From assembly GCF_013911755.1 (NCBI RefSeq), contig NZ_JACESP010000018.1:24137-88136 (forward strand): 64,000 nt of DNA. Reading direction: 5' to 3'. The translations under genes were made by a program, and so were the position numbers. The notes below the pieces were generated by a model that was not told where the DNA came from, ran no database searches, and saw only the letters and a program-made list of their open reading frames with translations. The DNA comes from Sphingosinicella sp. (GTDB taxonomy: Bacteria; Pseudomonadota; Alphaproteobacteria; Sphingomonadales; Sphingomonadaceae). Positions 1-8,028 of the stretch are shown in pieces; the stretch's first letter is position 1, and each line of letters starts with the position of its first letter.

Positions 1-647
1 GCGGCCGCAGCCGGGCCGTCCACGGAAAGCGCGATCCCGATGGCGGGGCCTTCCGCTGCGATACGGTCCAGAAAGTCTGCGTCCGCCGTGCCCGCCGCGA
101 TCACCGCATCGGGCTTCAGCCGCAATGCAGCGTCGGCGGCATCTTCGTCCGGGATCGCCATGATGATGCCGAGCGGCACGTCGAAATAAGAGGTGACGTT
201 GCGCAGCGTGTTGAACAGCTTGCGCGCGCTCATCCCGGCAAGGTCCGATGCGGCGACCCCGCTTTCATCGAACAGCAGCAGCGCCGGGCGCGCCTCGCCG
301 ATCGCCTCGACGATGGCGGTCAGCACATCCTTTGCGCTGTCGGCGTCGCTCGCAGCGGCAAGCGTCACCGGGCCGGGTAGAACAGGGACGACCGGGCGCC
401 CGCCTTCGGCGGCGAGACGGCGAACCGCTTCGACCGTGCTTTCGCCGTCCGCCGGATCGATTTCGATGACGATGGCGTCGCTTCCGAACAGTGCGGCGAT
501 GCGCTTCGCCGCCTGCACGATCTGCCCCGCGTCGGCGGCAAACATGCTCCACGGCTGACCGCACACCGCTGCGGCCGCCGCCGACAGGCGCGGCAAAACC
601 GCCGCGCCCACGTCGCCGCCAAGAACAGAGGCCAGCCGGTTCGTCAT
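1..647 (-). CDS. URO-D-superfamily-like protein, C-terminus cut by window edge
   Basis: An open frame starts with ATG at 647 and runs off the left edge without a stop, giving about 215 residues. Its ATG overlaps the stop of the gamma-like subunit gene by ATGA, so it is the third gene of that operon. A segment reading VLPGPVTLAA near residue 95, followed by alternating helices and hydrophobic strands, recalls the TIM-barrel uroporphyrinogen decarboxylase and cobalamin methyltransferase superfamily. The match is by motif impression only; no catalytic residue can be assigned in the visible part. Linkage to carboxylase-like subunits suggests an accessory catabolic role rather than haem synthesis. 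Confidence 0.55.
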   Translation of the reverse strand, partial: MTNRLASVLGGDVGAAVLPRLSAAAAAVCGQPWSMFAADAGQIVQAAKRIAALFGSDAIVIEIDPADGESTVEAVRRLAAEGGRPVVPVLPGPVTLAAASDADSAKDVLTAIVEAIGEARPALLLFDESGVAASDLAGMSARKLFNTLRNVTSYFDVPLGIIMAIPDEDAADAALRLKPDAVIAAGTADADFLDRIAAEGPAIGIALSVDGPAAA

Positions 648-982
648 GCGGCGACGCCGTGGCGCCGCTTCAGCGCGGCGATGTCGAGTTCGATCTCGTG
701 CGTGATCGGGTGGCCCGGCGGCAGATATTCGTTCTCCAGCATCGTCGCGCAGCCGGGGCAGTAGAATTCCACGAGCCGGCAATATTGGCTGTCCGGCGTG
801 AAGCTGTAATTGCCTTCGGCAACGAGCGGCGGATGCACCTCCTCGAGCGGCTGCTCGGCAACCAGGCAGCCTTCCTTGTAATTGCCGTGCGCGGAGCCGA
901 GGTCGTGGCCGCAGCGGTTGCAGCACCATGTTTCCGCTTGCAGGTCGATGTCGAGATACTCGGTGATGCGGACTTTGCTCAT
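644..982 (-). CDS. acetone carboxylase gamma-subunit-like protein
   Basis: A 112-residue protein with two CxxC pairs (CCNRCG near residue 20, CPGC near residue 76) that look like a zinc site. Size, the N-terminal REITEYL-like opening and the Cys pattern fit the small gamma subunit of acetone/acetophenone carboxylases. In known enzymes gamma assembles with two hydantoinase-like subunits for ATP-dependent carboxylation of a ketone. Here it starts 3 nt after the HyuA-type gene and overlaps the next gene by 4 nt, so the three are surely cotranscribed. The exact substrate is unknown. Confidence 0.75.
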   Translation of the reverse strand: MSKVRITEYLDIDLQAETWCCNRCGHDLGSAHGNYKEGCLVAEQPLEEVHPPLVAEGNYSFTPDSQYCRLVEFYCPGCATMLENEYLPPGHPITHEIELDIAALKRRHGVAA

Positions 983-985
983 CGC

Positions 986-3001
986 TTAATTCCGTTCGAG
1001 AAGCGCGTTGTCGTAGGCGTCGATGGCGAGGCTCCAGCCTTCGGGCACCAGGATCGTCGTCTGGTTCGATTCCACGATTGCCGGGCCGGAAAGCGCGTGG
1101 CCGGGCCCCATGCGCGCGCGGTCGTAAACCGGCGTGGCGATGCGCTCCGGTCCGCCGAACCACACCTGCCGGTCGGCAAGGCGTGCAGCCGCAAGATCGG
1201 ATGCTGCCGTCTGCCCCTGCCGCCATTCGAAATGCGGCACGCGCGCCGACGCGCTATATGCGATGCTGTCGAGGCGGAGCGGACCCGCCGTGCCCAGCGC
1301 ATCGCGCGCGGCGACGAGCGCTGCGGCGGCGGCATCGGGCTCGGAGATCGCAGCGGTTTCGGCGCCCACGAGGATTTCGGGTTCGCCGCCCGCTCCGGTC
1401 CAGAACAGCTGCAGCCGCGCCTCGGCGTCCGCCGGATCGAAGCCCTCGCCGCGCATGTCGCGCGCGGCTTCGGTCGCCATGTCCGCCACGAGCGCGCCGG
1501 CGGAGAGCAGGTCGGTTGCGCTTTCCACAAGGATGTCCGCGCGGCGGTAATAGATGTGGCCCACGTCCATCAGCGAGGAGCCGAATGCCGAGGAGACGGC
1601 GGAGAAGGGCGTGATGACGACGCGGCCGATGCCTGCGTTCGCGGCGATGTCGGCGGCATGGATCGCGCCCGCGCCGCCGTAGGCGATGACGGGAAGGCCG
1701 TCCGGGCGCCCGAGCCGCTCGGCGACCGCGCCGACCGCCTTGCCCATCGCGGCTTCCACATTGCGGCGGATGGCGAGCGCGGCGTCTTCGATGCTGAGCC
1801 CCAGGGGCTGCGCGACGGCAGCGTCGATCGCGGCGCGCGCTTTACCCAAGTCGAGCGTCATGCCGCCGCCGAGGAAGCGCGCGGGATCGAGAATGCCGAG
1901 CACGAGGTTCGCGTCCGTCACCGTCGCCTTCGTGCCGCCGAGTCCGAAGCAGGCCGGGCCGGGAAGCGCGCCCGCGGATTGCGGTCCCACCTTCAGCACG
2001 CCGTCTTCGACCTCGGCGATCGAGCCGCCACCCGCGCCGAGCGCGTCGATCGCCATCATCGGCAGGTTGCACGCGAAGCCTTCGACCTCGGGCTGCAGCG
2101 CGTAGCTCGCCTGTCCGCCCTCCACGTAGGAAATATCGAACGAAGTGCCGCCCATGTCGGTGGCGATCAGCGTGTCGGCGCCGTAGAGCGCGCCGATCGC
2201 GCGGGCGCCGTAAAGCCCGCCCGTCGGCCCGCTGTTGTAGGTGTTGATCGCGCGCGTCTTGGCAACGCGTGCCACCGCGCCATTGTTGTGGCCGATGAAC
2301 AGCGTACCGCGATAGCCGCGCAGGCGAAGCTCCTCGCCCGCCTTGTAGAGCAGGCGCGCGAGCTTGCCGTGGATATAGGCGTTGAGCACGGCGGCGTTGA
2401 TGCGCTCGCGTGTGCCCGGCCGCGCCGAAATGTCCGAAGCGAGGAAGGTGGGCACCGAGCCGAGGTAATCGCGCGGATACTCGGCCTTGATGACGGCGCG
2501 CACGCGGCGCTCGTTCGCCGGGTTGAGATCGGAGTTCGCAAGCGCGACGACGATGCCCCGCGCGCCCCGGTCGATCAGCGTCTGTGCCGCATCGAGAATG
2601 GCGGCGGCGTCCGGCGACGCCTTCACGGTGCCGTCGCCTGCGACGCCTTCGGCGATGCCGATCACCATGTCCGGCGCGACGAGCGGCGACTTGCCCTCCT
2701 CGTCATGCGTCGGCGCCAGCGCTTCCGACCCTGCCGTCACGATCAGCCCGATCTTCGATCCGTTGCGCTGGATGATCGTGTTCGTGCCGATGGTGTTCGA
2801 AAAACGGATGATGTTCGTCTCGTTCAGGAAATCCTCAACGCTGCAGTCGAATGCGCCCGCGCCCGCGCTGATGCAGTCGAGGAAACAGGCGGTGAGGTCG
2901 TGCGGCGTCGTCGGCACTTTCACGGTGCGCACGTCGCCGCCCCGCACGATGAAGCCGTCGGTGAAGGTGCCGCCGGTGTCGATGTCGATGGTGATGCCCA
3001 T
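986..3001 (-). CDS. hydantoinase A/oxoprolinase family protein (carboxylase beta-like subunit)
   Basis: A 671-residue protein of the HyuA family. The N-terminal phosphate-binding signature DTGGTFTD lies at residues 8-15, and a second ATPase-type block, TDMGGTSFD, lies near residue 285, as in the actin-like fold of N-methylhydantoinase A, 5-oxoprolinase and acetone carboxylase AcxA. The adjacent gamma-like gene favours a carboxylase over a hydantoinase. A HyuB-type (alpha) partner would be expected; none is visible here, since the genes after gamma are URO-D-like and then the window edge. ATG is at 3001, 24 nt after the TetR gene. Confidence 0.85.
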   Translation of the reverse strand: MGITIDIDTGGTFTDGFIVRGGDVRTVKVPTTPHDLTACFLDCISAGAGAFDCSVEDFLNETNIIRFSNTIGTNTIIQRNGSKIGLIVTAGSEALAPTHDEEGKSPLVAPDMVIGIAEGVAGDGTVKASPDAAAILDAAQTLIDRGARGIVVALANSDLNPANERRVRAVIKAEYPRDYLGSVPTFLASDISARPGTRERINAAVLNAYIHGKLARLLYKAGEELRLRGYRGTLFIGHNNGAVARVAKTRAINTYNSGPTGGLYGARAIGALYGADTLIATDMGGTSFDISYVEGGQASYALQPEVEGFACNLPMMAIDALGAGGGSIAEVEDGVLKVGPQSAGALPGPACFGLGGTKATVTDANLVLGILDPARFLGGGMTLDLGKARAAIDAAVAQPLGLSIEDAALAIRRNVEAAMGKAVGAVAERLGRPDGLPVIAYGGAGAIHAADIAANAGIGRVVITPFSAVSSAFGSSLMDVGHIYYRRADILVESATDLLSAGALVADMATEAARDMRGEGFDPADAEARLQLFWTGAGGEPEILVGAETAAISEPDAAAAALVAARDALGTAGPLRLDSIAYSASARVPHFEWRQGQTAASDLAAARLADRQVWFGGPERIATPVYDRARMGPGHALSGPAIVESNQTTILVPEGWSLAIDAYDNALLERN

Positions 3002-3025
3002 GAGGTCTTCGTTGTCCCTGTCTCG

Positions 3026-3640
3026 TTATGAACCGGTGGCGCCGCGCAGGATGAAAGCGAGCACCTGATCGACGGTCTGCTCGCGCTTCGCCTGACCCGC
3101 GGAGGGTTTCGACCAGCGCAGATACCAGTTGATGACGCCGAGCATGTTGAACGCGGTGACACGCACGTCGCCGTCCACGAGGAGGCCGGCGGCACGCAGA
3201 CCTTCGAGTTCGGCGACGTAGATGGTCAGGATTTCGCGCTGGATGCGCTTGTTGGCCTTGTTGCCGCTCGCCGAGAGGCGCTCCTCGTCGATGAAGAAGA
3301 TGCGCGATTCCCGTCGGTATTGTTCCGAGACGTCGAGATGTTCGCGCACCAGCGCGGCGATGCGCGCGCGCGGCTCCGAAACGCCTTCGAGCGCGCCGCG
3401 CAGGCGGGCAGGAAGCGCTTTCACCGAGCGTTCGAGGATGGCGAGCCAGAGCGCCTCCTTATTCTCGAAATAGTGGTAGACGTTCGAAACGCTGCGTCCC
3501 ACCGCGTCGGCGATGTCGCGGATCGAGGTTCCCGCGAAGCCGTTGCGGGCGAACAGCTCCACCGCGACCTCCACGAGTTCCTCGCGGCCTCGGGCCTCAC
3601 GGGCTGCGGACGAATTCTTCAGGCTCACGACGCGCGCCAT
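3026..3640 (-). CDS. TetR family transcriptional regulator
   Basis: A 204-residue TetR-type repressor. The N-terminal helix-turn-helix spans roughly residues 35-65 and contains TSIRDIADAVGRSVSNVYHYF. The C-terminal ligand domain is divergent, as usual. It is the first gene of the minus-strand carboxylase-like operon and faces a divergent hydrolase-SDR pair. The intergenic region has three related palindromes, so it probably represses both directions and its own synthesis, being relieved by a pathway intermediate (inference). The start is the ATG nearest the family N-terminus. Confidence 0.88.
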   Translation of the reverse strand: MARVVSLKNSSAAREARGREELVEVAVELFARNGFAGTSIRDIADAVGRSVSNVYHYFENKEALWLAILERSVKALPARLRGALEGVSEPRARIAALVREHLDVSEQYRRESRIFFIDEERLSASGNKANKRIQREILTIYVAELEGLRAAGLLVDGDVRVTAFNMLGVINWYLRWSKPSAGQAKREQTVDQVLAFILRGATGS

Positions 3641-3710
3641 ACCCTCTCCCCAATCGCGTCCGCCGAATCGCGGATCTTGTCTGTTCTATCACGGTCTCGA
3701 ATCAACTCGG

Positions 3711-3744
3711 ATAGAACGATCGTTCTATAATTGGACGATCGGTC
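3711..3744. promoter_or_regulatory. TetR-type operator pair in the divergent promoter region
   Basis: Positions 3711-3728 form a perfect 18-bp palindrome, ATAGAACGATCGTTCTAT. Immediately after it, 3733-3744 (GGACGATCGGTC) is an imperfect copy of the same core. Both lie between the TetR gene and the divergent hydrolase gene, where a local repressor would bind. Binding is inferred. Confidence 0.6.
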
Positions 3745-3867
3745 GGAGATTTGTCAAGAGACGAACACGCGGCACTCGAATTTTGCATATATGCTTGTTC
3801 GATAACGATAAAAATAATTATTGAGCATCGCGTGCCGCCGCGTATATTCTGATTGAGGAAAACGATC

Positions 3868-3879
3868 GACCGATCGGTC
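3868..3879. promoter_or_regulatory. TetR-type operator, third copy
   Basis: GACCGATCGGTC is a perfect 12-bp palindrome sharing the core GAxCGATCGxTC with the site at 3711-3728. It lies 52 nt before the ATG of the hydrolase gene, a position suited to blocking its promoter. The spacing suggests that one end of the region controls each direction. Confidence 0.55.
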
Positions 3880-3930
3880 TATTTATGATCCGACAACGGA
3901 TCGGTTGTTTCCATCGGGGGAGTTGAAAGC

Positions 3931-4800
3931 ATGGATGGCGCCTATTCTCGGCTGATCCCCATCGGTGCCGAGCGTATGCATGTGCGCATCTGGGATGCGG
4001 ACGGTCCCACGGTGATGATCGCGCACGGCGTCACGGGCACCAGCGCCGATCATACGCCGCTGGCCCGCAATCTGAGGGCGCGGGGCTTTCGCGTGATCGC
4101 GCCCGATGCGCTGGGCTGCGGGCGGTCCGATCCGTCGCCCGATCCCGAAAACGGCTACGGCCTCGGCGCGATGGCGGTCATCGTGCGCCGTTTCCTCGAT
4201 GTCGTGGCGGACGGCCCCGTGCACTGGGTGGGTGCCTCCAAGGGCGGCGCGCTCGGCATCCGCATCGCCGGGGAAACGCCGGAGCGCATCGCCAGCCTCG
4301 TGCTCTACGATGTCGGCACCACGCTTCCCGATGCGATGCGCAGCGTGCTCGGCGAACGGCTCGGCGGTCCGCCGCGCTTTCCCGGCATGAGCGCGTTCCG
4401 CGACCACGTCGGGCGTTTTTTCGAGCGCGCTGGCGCCAGCCTCTCATCCGATCGCCTCGACGAGATCACCATCGGCTGGTCGCGCCGCCTCGACGACGGC
4501 GGCGTCGGCTATCACTACGATCCGGCGCTCTCCAACCAGTTCCGCAACAACCCGGAAGACTTCGCGCTCTGGCCGTGGTGGGACCGCGTTGCCTGCCCGG
4601 CGCTCATCATGCGCGGCGAGCGTTCGAACGTGCTGAGCGCAGCCGAACTCGCCGAGATGGCGGCGCGCAATCCGCGCGCGGCCGCGCATGAGGTTCCGGG
4701 CGCCGTGCACGTCGACATGCTCGACAGCGACGGGATGCAGAAAACCATCATCGATTTCATCGCGGCCCATGCCGCACACGGGGAGGGCGTTGCAGCATGA
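3931..4800 (+). CDS. alpha/beta hydrolase
   Basis: A 289-residue single-domain alpha/beta hydrolase. The oxyanion segment is AHGVTG at residues 31-36. The nucleophile elbow is GASKG with Ser103, and the likely catalytic His is in GAVHVDM near residue 269. No signal peptide is seen, so it is cytoplasmic. A strong ribosome site (GGGGGAG) precedes the ATG. Its stop overlaps the SDR start by ATGA, and it diverges from the TetR-carboxylase-like operon, suggesting that it hydrolyses an ester, enol-lactone or beta-diketone in the same pathway. The substrate is not readable. Confidence 0.85.
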   Translation: MDGAYSRLIPIGAERMHVRIWDADGPTVMIAHGVTGTSADHTPLARNLRARGFRVIAPDALGCGRSDPSPDPENGYGLGAMAVIVRRFLDVVADGPVHWVGASKGGALGIRIAGETPERIASLVLYDVGTTLPDAMRSVLGERLGGPPRFPGMSAFRDHVGRFFERAGASLSSDRLDEITIGWSRRLDDGGVGYHYDPALSNQFRNNPEDFALWPWWDRVACPALIMRGERSNVLSAAELAEMAARNPRAAAHEVPGAVHVDMLDSDGMQKTIIDFIAAHAAHGEGVAA

Positions 4801-5573
4801 CAGGACGGGTTCAGGACAAGGTCGCGGTCATCACCGGTGCCGCAGGAGGCCTCGGCCTCGCGATGGCCGAAGCGCTCGGCCGCGAAGGCGCGGTCGTCGT
4901 CCTTACCGACATCGACGCCGCGCGCGGCGAAGCCTCGGCGAAGTCTCTCGCAGCGAGCGGCATCCGCGCCCGCTTCGTCCGCCAAGACGCGACCGTGCCC
5001 GAGGAATGGGAGCGTCTGACGGCGGACGTGCTCGCGAAAGAAGGCCGCATCGACGTCCTCGTGAACAACGCCGGCGGCGGGCTCGACATGGATATCGAGA
5101 GCATGGATTTCGCGCACTACAAGCGCATGATCGCGCTCAACCTCGATACCGCGTTTCTCGGGTGCAAATACGGCATCGCCGCGATGAAGGGCCGCGGCGG
5201 CTCGATCATCAACATCTCGTCGGTCGGCGGCCTCATCGGCACGGCGGCGCTTCCGGCCTATTCGGCGGCGAAGGGGGGTGTGCGGCTGCTCACCAAATGC
5301 GTCGCGGCGCACGCCGGCCAGCGCGGCTACGGCATCCGCGTGAACAGCGTCCACCCCGGCCTCATCCGCACCGCCGCGGGCGTCGAGGTGACACGCATGG
5401 CGACGGGGCTCGACGAGGAAGGCGCGGTCGCCGCCTTCGCCTCGCTGCACCCGATCGGCCGCGTCGGCCAGCCGCACGAGATCGCGAACGGCGTCGTCTT
5501 CCTCGCGTCGGACGAATCGAGCTTCATGACCGGCTCCGAACTCGTCATCGATGGCGGCTACACGGCGGTTTAG
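4797..5573 (+). CDS. SDR family NAD(P)-dependent oxidoreductase
   Basis: A 258-residue classical short-chain dehydrogenase. It has the Rossmann glycine motif TGAAGGLG near residue 13, the NNAG strand near residue 91, catalytic Ser in INISSVGG and the YSAAK active-site motif, and ends in the usual DGGYTAV. Asp in LTDID after strand beta-2 points to NAD rather than NADP. It is translationally coupled to the hydrolase and probably oxidises an alcohol intermediate. Its stop overlaps the convergent recQ stop by 4 nt. Confidence 0.9.
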   Translation: MTGRVQDKVAVITGAAGGLGLAMAEALGREGAVVVLTDIDAARGEASAKSLAASGIRARFVRQDATVPEEWERLTADVLAKEGRIDVLVNNAGGGLDMDIESMDFAHYKRMIALNLDTAFLGCKYGIAAMKGRGGSIINISSVGGLIGTAALPAYSAAKGGVRLLTKCVAAHAGQRGYGIRVNSVHPGLIRTAAGVEVTRMATGLDEEGAVAAFASLHPIGRVGQPHEIANGVVFLASDESSFMTGSELVIDGGYTAV

Positions 5574-7339
5574 TCGCCGAACGCGCGGATCGTCTCGATG
5601 AACCGGTCGCCATAGGCATCGAGCTTCCGCGCACCAACGCCGGAAATCTCCGAAAGCCCCGCGCGCGAGGTCGGCCGCGCTGCTGCCATCTCGCGCAGCG
5701 TGCTGTCGTGGAAGATCACGTAAGGCGGCACGCCCGCCTCTTCGGCAAGCGCGCGGCGGCAGGCGCGCAGCGCCTCGAACAGCGGATCGCCGACGGGATT
5801 GTCCGCCTGCTGTTTCCTGCGCCCCGTGCGCTCGCGGCGCGGTGGCAGCACCAGCGTGACGCTTTCCTCGCCGCGCAGGATCGCCCGCGCCCCGGGTCCG
5901 AGTGCAAGCCCGCCGTGTTCGGTCGGCGTCACTGCCTCATGCACCAGCAGCGCGCGCGACACCGGTTTCAGCAGCGGCGCCTCCTCGGCCGAAACGATGC
6001 CGAACACGGTGAGGCTGTCGTGCCCGCGTGCGCGGACCTTGTCGCTCGCCTTGCCGGTCAGCACCTCTTCCAGATGCCCGATGCCGTAGCTTTGGCCCGT
6101 GCGGTACACGGCGGAAAGGAACTTCCGCGCCGTCTCCGTGGCGTCGATGCTTGCGGGCGGATTGAGGCAGTTGTCGCAGTTGCCGCACGTCTGCGGCGGG
6201 CTTTCGCCGAAGTGTTTCAGCAGCACCGCGCGGCGGCACCCGCCGGTTTCCACAAGCGCGCCGAGTGCGGAGATACGCGCCCGCTCGCCCGCCTGCCGCG
6301 CCTCTTCCACCTCGCTGACGCGCATCCGCGCGCGCGCGAAATCCTCCGCGCCCCAGAACAGATGCGCTTCGGCAGGCTCGCCGTCGCGTCCCGCGCGCCC
6401 GCTTTCCTGGTAATAGCCCTCGATCGATTTCGGCAGGCCCGCGTGCGCCACGAAACGCACGTCGGGCTTGTCGATGCCCATGCCGAACGCGACCGTCGCG
6501 ACCATCACCATGTCTTCGCTGGCGATGAAGGCGGACTGGTTCGCCGCGCGCACCTCCGCAGGCAGCCCCGCATGATAGGGCAGCACGCGCCGCCCGCCGC
6601 GCGACAGCGTCTCCGCCAGGCTCTCGGTCGCCGCGCGCGTCTGCGCGTAAACGATGCCGGGGCCGGGGTTCGCCGCGAGCAGCTCGCCGATCTGCCGCGT
6701 CAGGCCGTTTCGCGGATGCACGGTGTAGCGGATGTTCGGCCGGTCGAACCCGGCGACGATCATGCCCTCTTCGGGAATGCCGAGCGCCGCAAGCACGTCT
6801 ATTCGCGTATGCGCGTCGGCGGTGGCGGTCAGCGCAAGGCGCGGCACGTGCGCGAAGTCGTCGAGCAGCGGCCGCAGCAGGCGGTAGTCCGGCCGGAAAT
6901 CGTGGCCCCATTCGGAAACGCAGTGCGCCTCGTCGATCGCGAACATCGAAATGCGCGCCTCGTCCAGAAGCTGCCGGAAGCCGTCGCCGCTCGCGCGCTC
7001 GGGCGCGACGTAGAGCAGATCGAGTTCGCCCGCGCACAGCCGCCGCTGCGTCTCCCAGCGGTCAGTATCCACCGATGTCAGGCTCGCCGCGCGGATGCCC
7101 ACGGCCTCTGCCGCGCGCAGCTGGTCGTGCATCAGCGCAATCAGCGGCGAGATGACGACGCAGCAGCCGTCCATCGCGACGGCGGGAAGCTGGTAGCACA
7201 GCGACTTCCCTGCGCCCGTCGGCATGATGGCGAGCGTATGCTGCCCGGCAAGCACGCGCGAAACGACCGTCTCCTGCACGCCCCGAAAGGCGGGAAAGCC
7301 GAAAACCTCGTGAAGAATGGCTGCGGGATCGCGTCGCAT
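5570..7339 (-). CDS. recQ: ATP-dependent DNA helicase RecQ
   Basis: A 589-residue RecQ helicase acting in recombination and replication-fork repair. Walker A PTGAGKS is at residues 40-46, the DEAH box lies in [12 protein letters not shown], and the helicase C-terminal domain ends in GRAGRDG. The RecQ zinc site is visible (CGNCDNC near residue 380), followed by winged-helix and HRDC regions. Length is normal for bacterial RecQ. It stands alone, tail-to-tail with the SDR gene. Confidence 0.95.
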   Translation of the reverse strand: MRRDPAAILHEVFGFPAFRGVQETVVSRVLAGQHTLAIMPTGAGKSLCYQLPAVAMDGCCVVISPLIALMHDQLRAAEAVGIRAASLTSVDTDRWETQRRLCAGELDLLYVAPERASGDGFRQLLDEARISMFAIDEAHCVSEWGHDFRPDYRLLRPLLDDFAHVPRLALTATADAHTRIDVLAALGIPEEGMIVAGFDRPNIRYTVHPRNGLTRQIGELLAANPGPGIVYAQTRAATESLAETLSRGGRRVLPYHAGLPAEVRAANQSAFIASEDMVMVATVAFGMGIDKPDVRFVAHAGLPKSIEGYYQESGRAGRDGEPAEAHLFWGAEDFARARMRVSEVEEARQAGERARISALGALVETGGCRRAVLLKHFGESPPQTCGNCDNCLNPPASIDATETARKFLSAVYRTGQSYGIGHLEEVLTGKASDKVRARGHDSLTVFGIVSAEEAPLLKPVSRALLVHEAVTPTEHGGLALGPGARAILRGEESVTLVLPPRRERTGRRKQQADNPVGDPLFEALRACRRALAEEAGVPPYVIFHDSTLREMAAARPTSRAGLSEISGVGARKLDAYGDRFIETIRAFGD

Positions 7340-7391
7340 TGCAGCGCGTGTAGGGAACCGGCGCGGACTATGCCAAGCTGAAACCGCAGGG

Positions 7392-8024
7392 TCAGCGAAA
7401 ATGAAACGTCAGCGTGAAGCGCAGCGCGTCGTCGGGAAGGGCTTCGGGCGGTGGGGGGACAGGCGCTGAAAGTCGCACGGTCCGCAGCGCCAGCCGGTCG
7501 AGCGACGTGCTGCCGCTCGGCTGCACGAGCTGAATATCGGAAAGCCCGCCACCCCGCGTCACGCTGAACGCCACCACCGCCTCGCCATCAAGCCGCAGCC
7601 CCTGCGGCCGCCGCGCCGCGATCCACCGCCACAACTGCCGGGCATAATCGTCGCGGACGGCATCGGCGTTCGAAGGCGGGGGCATCTCGGGTCGCGGCGG
7701 CGGCGTGATCGTCTGCACGGCGGGCGCGGCGGGGGGCAGGATCGCGGGCGGCGAAGGCACCGCAATCTCAGGCGCGGCCGTCGGTGGTGCCGTGCTGCGT
7801 GCCGGCGGAGTGGTCCGCGATGCGGGCGCGGGCGTCACCACCTCGTCGGGTTCCGCAACCGGCGGCAACAGCGTGATCGCCGCCGTGTGCAGCACGGGCA
7901 CGGGCGGCGTGTCCGCCCGTCCGCCGAACACGAACGCGGCAACGGCAAGGTGCAGCGCGGCCGACACGAGGATCGCAGTGATCCTCGCGCCGCCCGCTTG
8001 CCCGCCGGAACCGCGCCCGCCCAT
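7392..8024 (-). CDS. TonB family energy transducer
   Basis: A 210-residue protein with one N-terminal membrane segment (about residues 15-34), a long Pro/Ala-rich periplasmic spacer (about 45-115) and a C-terminal TonB domain from about residue 125. This is the layout of TonB, which couples inner-membrane proton motive force to outer-membrane receptors. It begins 4 nt after the copper-receptor gene, so it looks like a dedicated TonB. No ExbB/ExbD genes are in the window, so it must share a motor encoded elsewhere. Confidence 0.85.
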   Translation of the reverse strand: MGGRGSGGQAGGARITAILVSAALHLAVAAFVFGGRADTPPVPVLHTAAITLLPPVAEPDEVVTPAPASRTTPPARSTAPPTAAPEIAVPSPPAILPPAAPAVQTITPPPRPEMPPPSNADAVRDDYARQLWRWIAARRPQGLRLDGEAVVAFSVTRGGGLSDIQLVQPSGSTSLDRLALRTVRLSAPVPPPPEALPDDALRFTLTFHFR

Positions 8025-8028
8025 AGGT

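Noticed and set aside
491-3031. Long plus-strand open frame (846 codons)
   Set aside because: It lies antisense to the clear HyuA-type gene. Its translation is Arg/Ala/Gly-rich with no motif, a usual shadow in GC-rich DNA.
4688-7381. Long plus-strand open frame (897 codons) across the SDR and recQ
   Set aside because: It covers two recognisable genes in other frames and has no family features of its own.
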